Shown here one piece after another: positions 58,447-64,000 of a DNA stretch of 64,000 bases. Position 1 is the first letter of the stretch. The number at the start of each line of letters is the position of its first letter. The notes under the pieces were generated by a model. That model worked only from the letters and a program-made list of their open reading frames with translations. It was not told the origin of the DNA and did not search any database. A program made the translations under genes and the position numbers. The stretch is from Hymenobacter cellulosivorans (lineage in GTDB: Bacteria > Bacteroidota > Bacteroidia > Cytophagales > Hymenobacteraceae): positions 3,228,501 through 3,292,500 of the forward strand of contig NZ_CP095049.1 in NCBI RefSeq assembly GCF_022919135.1, given 5' to 3'.

Positions 58447-59529
58447 TTAGTCGCCGACGCCACCTTTGCGCCATTCCGGGCGGCTCGGGCCGGGGCCTAC
58501 GATGGTGCCATCTTCCCGCTCACCGTAGCCGGTGCTGTACGAATCGGCATTTTCGAAGCTGTTGGCGTAGCCGTAGCCAGTATTTTTCTTCCGGCGGCCT
58601 GCCTTCCTGCCCTTCTTGTTCTTACCTGCCAGCAGAGCCGCGGCGGTAATGGCCAATCCCACGCCGGCCCCGATGAAGGCCAGCTTCGTGGGCAGCGTAT
58701 CGACGGCGGCTGGGGGCACAAACTGCACGCCGTTTTCGTCGAGGCGGGCCGGTTGCTGCACGTAGCGGCCCCGGGTTGGCATCGGAAATTCGCGGGCCAG
58801 GGCGCTCAGGCCTTCCGTGGCTTCGACGCCCTGCATCACCGGGCCGTGGCCGCAGCCGATATGCTCGGGCCGTAGCGCCGCCAGCTTCTGCACCGACTCC
58901 CGCACCTCGGTCCAGTTGTAGTTGAATGGGGCTCCGGCCACGCTGATGCACGGCACCTGCATGAGCAGCGAGGGCACCGATTCGTGGTTGGCCGTGGCAA
59001 AAGCGTCGGCCCCGAGCAGGGTGCGGTCTTTTTCGCGGAACAGCGCAATCTGTCCCGGGGCGTGGCCCGGTACATGGATTACCTGCCAATCGGGCAGAAA
59101 AGGCGGGTCGGCGTCGGTGGTAGGCAGGGCCTGTACGATGTCGCTAAGCTGAAACGACTGGGGCGGGAAAAACCGCGCTACGAAGGCCAGTGTTCCGCCC
59201 CGCTCCACGGTGGGGTCGGCGGGTGGATACACCGCTTTGCCCGTCAGGAAAGGTAGCTCCAGCGGGTGAGCCAGCACCGGCACTTTCCAGTGCTCGGCCA
59301 GCTCGCGGGCATTGCCGGCGTGGTCCATGTGGCCGTGGGTCAGAATAATGGCCTCGGGATGGGTGCCGGGGTAGAACAGCTTGTTGGCGGCGGCAATGAT
59401 GTCCTTGGCCGCGCCCGGCAGACCCGTATCAACCAGTACCCACTCACCGGGCCGGCCGGTTTCGACGAAGTACAGATTGACAAAGCGTTGAATAGTGAGC
59501 TGGTGAATACCAGGGGCTACTTGTTTCAT
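58447..59529 (-). CDS. MBL-fold metallohydrolase with C-terminal membrane helix
   Basis: 360 residues from ATG 59529. Metallo-beta-lactamase fold: ILTHGHMDHAGNARELAEHW (HxHxDH, residues ~63-68), VIHVPGHAPGQIALF (metal His), LLGADAF (bridging Asp) and HIGCGHGPVM (late His). After the enzyme, residues ~280-300 form one helix (KLAFIGAGVGLAITAAALLAG), then a basic stretch (KNKKGRKAGRRKKN) and a Gly/Tyr/Ser tail. The basic tail would stay cytoplasmic. Reaction unknown; glyoxalase-II-like or quorum-type lactonase activities are possible. Confidence 0.85.
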   Translation of the reverse strand: MKQVAPGIHQLTIQRFVNLYFVETGRPGEWVLVDTGLPGAAKDIIAAANKLFYPGTHPEAIILTHGHMDHAGNARELAEHWKVPVLAHPLELPFLTGKAVYPPADPTVERGGTLAFVARFFPPQSFQLSDIVQALPTTDADPPFLPDWQVIHVPGHAPGQIALFREKDRTLLGADAFATANHESVPSLLMQVPCISVAGAPFNYNWTEVRESVQKLAALRPEHIGCGHGPVMQGVEATEGLSALAREFPMPTRGRYVQQPARLDENGVQFVPPAAVDTLPTKLAFIGAGVGLAITAAALLAGKNKKGRKAGRRKKNTGYGYANSFENADSYSTGYGEREDGTIVGPGPSRPEWRKGGVGD

Positions 59530-59673
59530 GGAACAGGCGAATTGATTGGACGGAAAGAGGATTACGCATAATTCCAGCCGGAGGATAGGCTTGCCGGATT
59601 TTTTCGGTTGTAACGCTCGGGCTTCGTGCTGCCTTGGAAGAATATTTCCCAAGCTAAACAGCAGCGCCTGCCA

Positions 59674-59707
59674 CAAAAAAAGCCTCCCGCGAAACGGGAG
59701 GCTTTCT
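59674..59707. terminator. Bidirectional terminator
   Basis: AAAAAAAGCCTCCCG / CGGGAGGCTTT with a 4-base loop (CGAAA region). It lies 20 bases after the minus-strand Gly-rich lipoprotein gene. Confidence 0.75.
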
Positions 59708-59727
59708 TCATAGGCGAGGGGGTTGGC

Positions 59728-60201
59728 TTACAGGCCGCCCGTGGTGCCACCGGTCGAGCCCGTGCCGCCAGCCGTGCTGCCGCCGCCCGTGCTGCCACCA
59801 GCCGTGGTGCCGCCACCAGCGGTGGAACCGCCGCCAGCCGTCGAACCGCCCATGCCGCTGCCGGAAGTGCTACCACCAGCCGTGCTGCCGGTGCCGCCAG
59901 CGGTGCTGCCGCCGCCCGTCGAGCCCGTGGTGCCGCCGGTGCTACCTTCGGTGCTGCTGCCCGACATCGTGCCGGTGCCAGTACCAGCCGTAGTACCACC
60001 CGCGCCGCCGCTCATTGAGGTGTCGGCGCTCATGTCGGAATTAGCCCCAGCTTCCGAGCCAGCAGCATCCGACGAAGCGCCGGTGCCTTCAGTACCCGAG
60101 CCGCTGGTCGAGCCGCCGGCACCGCCTTCTGAGTTGTTGCCGCCGCAGGAGGCGAAAGTGAGCGAGGCCGCAGCCAGAGCGAAGAACAAGGTCTTTTTCA
60201 T
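59728..60201 (-). CDS. Gly/Ser/Thr-rich low-complexity lipoprotein
   Basis: 157 residues. Signal peptide MKKTLFFALAAASLTFASC with lipobox Cys19. The rest is almost entirely Gly, Ser, Thr and Ala, with many repeats of GGSTAGG/TGSTGG and a few Asp, Glu and Met in the middle (SDMSADTSMSGG). No folded domain is visible, so it is probably a flexible surface-exposed lipoprotein or linker protein. Extreme composition makes homology searches unreliable, but the signal peptide, start codon and terminator support a real gene. Confidence 0.75.
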   Translation of the reverse strand: MKKTLFFALAAASLTFASCGGNNSEGGAGGSTSGSGTEGTGASSDAAGSEAGANSDMSADTSMSGGAGGTTAGTGTGTMSGSSTEGSTGGTTGSTGGGSTAGGTGSTAGGSTSGSGMGGSTAGGGSTAGGGTTAGGSTGGGSTAGGTGSTGGTTGGL

Positions 60202-60535
60202 GATAGAATAAAGGTTTTGGTAAGGTGGAGTGGTTGAGACGAATTCCCCAAAACGGGGTATCGGAAGCTTTATACTGTGCTTCTACGGTTAGTAACCCGC
60301 TTTTATAAAATTTTTTTGATAATATATAATTAAGCTCATCTGTTTGAAGCGCTGATAAGACTATTCTAATGTTGAGCTTACTTCTGCAGTTAGTCTTGAG
60401 CTTCTGTTCCCCAAAGATGCACCGCCGGACTAGGCCGTAAAACCAATATTCGGTCCCGGTGAAATACTGCGCCGCCCCGCGCCGAAAATCCTATATTCGC
60501 CGCTCCACCCAATTTGCTAAACCGACTTGCCACCC
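60202..60535. other. AT-rich divergent promoter region of hutU and Gly-rich lipoprotein
   Basis: 334 bases, clearly AT-rich between 60290 and 60400. TATATTCG at 60492-60499 resembles a -7 box, 37 bases before the hutU ATG. No coding frame with a start signal is apparent. Confidence 0.4.
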
Positions 60536-62308
60536 ATGTCCCAGCATCCTGCCACTACCGATACCCCCGAACTCAACCTCGAAGCCACTTCCGTTTCCGA
60601 TGAGGCCAACCAGCAGCCTGCCACCCGGCCCATGTACTACGAGTACAAGCCCGAGGAAACCGTCAAAGCTCAGCACGGCCCGGAGCTGCGCTGCAAAACT
60701 TGGGAAGCCGAAGCGGCCCTGCGCATGCTCGAAAACAACCTGGACCCGGCCGTGAGCTTGGTGTATGATGAGCTGATTGTGTACGGGGGCGCCGGCCGCG
60801 CGGCCCGCAACTGGAAGGAGTACCAGACCATCGTTAAGACCCTCAAGAACTTGGAGCCCGACGAAACCATGCTGGTGCAGTCGGGCAAGGCCGTGGGCGT
60901 GCTGCGCACCTGGGCCCACGCCCCGCGCGTGCTCATTGCCAATAGCAACATCGTGCCCGCCTGGAGCACCCAGGAGTACTTCGACGAGCTGGATAAACTG
61001 GGTTTGATGATGTACGGGCAGATGACGGCCGGCTCCTGGATTTACATTGCCACCCAGGGCATTCTGCAGGGTACCTACGAAACCTTCGCCGCCGTGGCCG
61101 ACAAGCACTTCGGCGGTACGCTGGCCGGTACCGTCACCATCACCGCCGGCCTAGGCGGCATGTCGGGCGCGCAGCCGCTGGCCGTGACCATGAACGACGG
61201 CGTGTGCCTGGTCATCGAGCCCATCGATGCCCGCGTGAAGCAGAAGGTGCAGGAAGGCTACCTCGACGAGCAGGCCCGCGACTTAAACCACGCCCTGGAG
61301 CTGTGCGAGCAGTACAAAGCCGAGCGCAAAGGCTGGAGCATCGGCCTGACCGGCAACGCCGCCACCGTGCTGCCTGAGCTGCTGGCCCGCGGCTACAAGG
61401 CCGACATCGTGACGGACCAGACCTCGGCCCACGACCTGATGGACTACATTCCCGAGGGCGACATTACGCAGGTGCTGGAGCTGCGCAAAAACAACCCCGA
61501 GGAGTTCAAGCGCCAGGCCCTGCAGTCCATCGTGAAGCACTGCCAGGCCATCATCGACATGCAGGCCGGCGGGGCCGTGGCCCTCGACTACGGCAACAAC
61601 CTGCGCGGGCAGGCCGAAAAAGGCGGCCTGCAAGTGCGCGACGAAAACGGACAATTTCTCTACCCCGGCTTTGTACCCGGCTACATCCGCCCGCTGTTCT
61701 GCGAGGGCAAAGGCCCCTTCCGCTGGGCCGCCCTCAGCGGCGACCCTGCCGACATCCTGCGCATAGACCGGGCCCTGCTCGAAACCTTCCCCGACAACAA
61801 GATGCTGGCCCGCTGGATTGAGAAGGCCCAGGCCAAGGTGCCCTTCATCGGCTTGCCGGCCCGGGTGTGCTGGCTGGGCTACGGCGAGCGGGAAAAGTTC
61901 GGCCTGGTTATCAACGACCTCGTGGCCCGGGGCGAAGTCTCGGCCCCCATCGTTATCGGCCGTGACCACCTCGACTGCGGCTCGGTGGCCTCGCCCAACC
62001 GCGAAACCGAGGGCATGAAGGACGGCTCCGACGCCGTGGCCGACTGGCCCCTGCTCAACGCCCTGGCCAACACCGCCTCCGGCGCCGACTGGGTGAGCCT
62101 ACACAACGGCGGCGGCGTGGGCATCGGCAACAGCACCCACTCCGGCATGGTGATAGTAGCGACAGGAACCCCTGAAAAAGCCGAGCGCCTGCGCCGCGTG
62201 CTCACCACCGACCCCGGTATGGGCGTCTTCCGTCACGCCGACGCGGGCTACGAGCTGGCCCAGCAGGTAGCCCAGGAGCGCGGGGTGCAGATTCCCGGGC
62301 AGCAATAG
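60536..62308 (+). CDS. hutU: Urocanate hydratase
   Basis: 590 residues, ATG 60536. NAD-dependent hydration of urocanate to imidazolonepropionate in histidine breakdown. Near the N-terminus [33 protein letters not shown]-binding [53 protein letters not shown]; and [59 protein letters not shown], including the conserved Cys. Histidase (hutH) and hutI are not in the window. Curiously, a decayed second copy of its 3' end lies at 63100. Confidence 0.97.
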   Translation: MSQHPATTDTPELNLEATSVSDEANQQPATRPMYYEYKPEETVKAQHGPELRCKTWEAEAALRMLENNLDPAVSLVYDELIVYGGAGRAARNWKEYQTIVKTLKNLEPDETMLVQSGKAVGVLRTWAHAPRVLIANSNIVPAWSTQEYFDELDKLGLMMYGQMTAGSWIYIATQGILQGTYETFAAVADKHFGGTLAGTVTITAGLGGMSGAQPLAVTMNDGVCLVIEPIDARVKQKVQEGYLDEQARDLNHALELCEQYKAERKGWSIGLTGNAATVLPELLARGYKADIVTDQTSAHDLMDYIPEGDITQVLELRKNNPEEFKRQALQSIVKHCQAIIDMQAGGAVALDYGNNLRGQAEKGGLQVRDENGQFLYPGFVPGYIRPLFCEGKGPFRWAALSGDPADILRIDRALLETFPDNKMLARWIEKAQAKVPFIGLPARVCWLGYGEREKFGLVINDLVARGEVSAPIVIGRDHLDCGSVASPNRETEGMKDGSDAVADWPLLNALANTASGADWVSLHNGGGVGIGNSTHSGMVIVATGTPEKAERLRRVLTTDPGMGVFRHADAGYELAQQVAQERGVQIPGQQ

Positions 62309-62393
62309 TCAGTGGGGGCGGGGCCTGGCTAGAAAGCTGATTCCCGCTCTATTTACTCTTTCATTTACCGTATTTACCACCTTACTCATTCCC

Positions 62394-63017
62394 GTGAAAT
62401 ACCTTTTCCTAGCTCCTGTATTGCTAAGTCTGGCTTCCTGCCAAAGTACCCCCAATGCGGACGTAGCTACTACTGAACCCGCCACTCCGGCCCCGGCTAC
62501 TACCGAGCAGGCCTCACCCGCCTCAGCCGCTGCCGAGGCGGCCAACCCGGAGTACATTGAAGCCAATACGATTACCGTCAACGGGAAGGCGCGGGCCGAG
62601 CTGAGCACCAAGCTGCTGACCAGCCAAATGGGCCGCCCCGACAGCATTGCCAAGGGCGCCGTGGAGTGCGGTGGGGAGCTGGAAACCGCCGACAACACCA
62701 ACGGCGACTTCTGGTACTATGGCAACACCACCTACGAGGTGGCCGGCGACCAGGCCATCCTTACTATCTTCGACGTGACGACGGGCAAGTTCCAGGGCCG
62801 GGTGGGCCAGCTCGTGCTCAACCAAAACACCACCCTGGAGGACGTCCGCCGCTACTACCCGGTATCGGCTAAGGAAGCCGACAAGCCCTCTACCAGCCAG
62901 CCGGGGGAAGTAATGAGTTTGGGCTACTCCTACAAAGGAGCCCCCATAGAAGGCGCTTTAAGCCTGATATTCAAGCAGGGCAAGCTGCAACGAGTAGAGT
63001 TTTTCTACCCTTGCTAA
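62394..63017 (+). CDS. Lipoprotein of unknown function
   Basis: 207 residues, GTG start at 62394; signal peptide MKYLFLAPVLLSLASC with lipobox Cys16, then an Ala/Pro/Thr linker to ~residue 50. The folded part (EYIEANTITVNGKARAELSTKLLTSQMGRPDSIAKGAVECGGELETADNTNGDFWYYGNTTYEV, ILTIFDVTTGKFQGRV, VEFFYPC) begins with an 'ITVNGKA' strand and a 'LLxSQMGRPDSI' helix typical of small Bacteroidota lipoproteins of unknown role. It starts 85 bases after hutU and could be cotranscribed. A terminator follows. Confidence 0.7.
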   Translation: MKYLFLAPVLLSLASCQSTPNADVATTEPATPAPATTEQASPASAAAEAANPEYIEANTITVNGKARAELSTKLLTSQMGRPDSIAKGAVECGGELETADNTNGDFWYYGNTTYEVAGDQAILTIFDVTTGKFQGRVGQLVLNQNTTLEDVRRYYPVSAKEADKPSTSQPGEVMSLGYSYKGAPIEGALSLIFKQGKLQRVEFFYPC

Positions 63018-63045
63018 GACCAGGCCGCTACAAGTAGCTTCCAGT

Positions 63046-63076
63046 GCCGCCCCAAGTATCCGGGGCGGCGCTTTTT
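63046..63076 (+). terminator. Intrinsic terminator
   Basis: GCCGCCCC / GGGGCGGC with an 8-base loop, then GCTTTTTG. It ends the hutU-lipoprotein transcript. Confidence 0.75.
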
Positions 63077-63099
63077 GTTTCTGAGAATAGGGTGACATT

Positions 63100-63213
63100 C
63101 GTCTCGAAACAGTAGCTTGCCATATTGACCCCGGCATGGGCGTCTTCTGACCTGCTGATGCGGGTTACTAGCTGGTCCAGCAAGTAGCCGAGGAATGCGG
63201 TGTGAAGATTCCG
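63100..63213 (+). pseudogene. Decayed copy of the hutU 3' end
   Basis: 63124-63213 aligns without gaps to hutU 62207-62296: 71 of 90 bases are identical. The translation IDPGMGVF*PADAGY*LVQQVAEECGVKIP mirrors [30 protein letters not shown], with two in-frame stops. The words RLE...V just upstream (63100) suggest the copy extends a little further left with one codon of insertion. Most changes are at third positions, so it was a diverged functional homologue that decayed, rather than a recent duplication. The AT-rich DNA of the SIR2 gene begins directly after it. Confidence 0.8.
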
Positions 63214-63277
63214 AGGTGGGGTAGTTTCTTAATATAAACTTGAAACTTTTCTCTTTGTAGCCTACCTCAATCTAATA

Positions 63278-64000
63278 ATGAAAATTTTTAACAAAGGTGC
63301 TTTAATTACAGCAGCAAGGGTTGCGAAAAAACCCATAGCATTCTTGGTTGGTGCTCCTATATCTAACGAAAATGGTATTGGGGTTCCTGGTGTTAGTGAG
63401 ATTCTTGACTGTATAAGGCAAGAAATTCTTGAAACAGCGGCCTGGGAGCTGGATAATTTTGAAGCGGAAATATCTGGAAAGTCTGGTAGCGATGCTTATC
63501 AAGCAGCTATGGTATGGGTGCAAGGGTATCTGCTTCAAGATGCTGTAAACAATGTTATTAGAAGGGCAGTTTTACAAGCTCGTAAACCAAAAAGCACGAA
63601 GGAGTTTAATGAGGATGGTGTTCCCGAGGATTGGGATATACCGTCAGGTATTCATCAATTAGCATGGCTTGTATGTCAATACAAGGAGCAATTTCCTGGC
63701 CCATTGATGACAACTAATTTTGATCCATTATTATCTCTTGCAGTTATTGCTAATGGAGGAAATCCTATTCTCCGTGTTATATTAACAGATGGTAATTTAA
63801 CACACAATGTAAAGCAAGCAGGGCAAACTGAAGTAATACATTTGCACGGGTATTGGCGTGGAACGGATACAATGCATACGCCCGGTCAATTAACTGCGCC
63901 TCGTCCTCGGTTAAAGGAATCGCTCAAATCAATATTGCATAAGCATACACTTGTCGTAGTGGCATACGGCGGATGGGATGATATTTTTGCTGCTGCTTTA
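63278..64000 (+). CDS. SIR2-domain protein, N-terminal part (likely antiphage effector)
   Basis: 241 codons from ATG 63278 run off the right edge. SIR2-like motifs: AFLVGAPISNENGIGVPGVSEI (residues 21-42, the NAD-binding GAGxS region), LMTTNFDPLL (143-152, with Asn147 and Asp149), VIHLHGYWRG (187-195, catalytic-type His190) and LVVVAYGGWDDIF (225-237). This is the SIR2 variant of bacterial defence proteins, which degrade NAD+ when triggered, rather than of protein deacetylases. The Cys4 zinc module of deacetylases is absent. Base composition is ~40% GC against ~60% for the window. The missing part should show whether it is fused to STAND, HerA, TPR or other sensors. Confidence 0.85.
   Translation, partial: MKIFNKGALITAARVAKKPIAFLVGAPISNENGIGVPGVSEILDCIRQEILETAAWELDNFEAEISGKSGSDAYQAAMVWVQGYLLQDAVNNVIRRAVLQARKPKSTKEFNEDGVPEDWDIPSGIHQLAWLVCQYKEQFPGPLMTTNFDPLLSLAVIANGGNPILRVILTDGNLTHNVKQAGQTEVIHLHGYWRGTDTMHTPGQLTAPRPRLKESLKSILHKHTLVVVAYGGWDDIFAAAL

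Noticed and set aside
59562..60211. Overlapping open frames on both strands around the Gly-rich lipoprotein
   Set aside because: These Ala/Arg/Pro/Val-rich frames are shadows of a GC-rich triplet-repetitive gene. Only the 59728-60201 minus frame has a signal peptide and lipobox.
63302..63538. 78-codon minus-strand frame in the AT-rich right end
   Set aside because: It lies antisense within the SIR2 gene, whose motifs are unambiguous.

Overview
The window looks like chromosomal DNA of a high-GC member of the Bacteroidota, most probably Hymenobacter or a close relative in the Cytophagales. This rests on the ~60% GC coding sequence, Bacteroidota-type promoters (-7 boxes of the form TAnnTTTG and variants), several lipoproteins with short lipoboxes, a TonB-dependent receptor with an N-terminal carboxypeptidase-regulatory-like domain, and many families typical of the group (DUF4097, DUF1206, DUF922, DUF4269, YiaA). 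The genus is an inference. I saw no tRNA, rRNA, CRISPR array or insertion sequence.

Layout. 1-7.4 kb: the start of a polysaccharide-export lipoprotein gene, an OmpR-type response regulator, DNA polymerase IV, an sce7726-type protein, a sensor kinase that probably partners the regulator, then a SulP anion transporter and a beta-carbonic anhydrase. Four TTTTAA-like boxes spaced exactly 11 bp lie before the SulP gene and look like an OmpR-family binding site. 7.4-16.3 kb: secreted and membrane proteins of unknown function, an MDR oxidoreductase, a thioredoxin-reductase-like flavoprotein behind a 43-bp palindrome, and an M1 aminopeptidase. 16.5-29.2 kb: topoisomerase III, an amidohydrolase of lower GC, a GH5-like glycosidase, an Lgt-like protein fused to a beta-barrel next to a stand-alone homologue of that barrel, an SDR/DUF2867 protein and an ArnT-like glycosyltransferase. 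29.3-32 kb: lysC-lysA, preceded by a leader with a terminator hairpin and a tiny Lys-containing reading frame.

33-44.3 kb: a biotin locus on the minus strand (bioB, a small unknown, bioF, bioD, bioA, and a beta-ketoacyl synthase overlapping bioA), followed by an M28 peptidase and a lipoprotein. A TonB-dependent receptor diverges from bioB. 44.4-54.5 kb: a long minus-strand series with a Kazal-domain lipoprotein, YiaA, two rRNA pseudouridine synthases, a 21-bp x 10 tandem repeat, an aminopeptidase-like hydrolase, a racemase, a beta-lactamase-fold hydrolase, DUF998, a DinB-fold protein and YebC. 54.6-63 kb: an arginase-family enzyme, a triplicated DUF4097 gene with paired palindromes upstream, a membrane-tailed MBL hydrolase, a Gly/Ser/Thr-rich lipoprotein, urocanate hydratase and a lipoprotein.

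The right end changes character. Beyond 63.1 kb there is a decayed second copy of the 3' end of hutU, then DNA of about 40% GC encoding the N-terminal SIR2 domain of a protein that runs off the window. This is probably the edge of an acquired defence-type island and is the best lead for an unusual system. The Lgt/beta-barrel fusion at 23-25.7 kb is the most unusual single protein.
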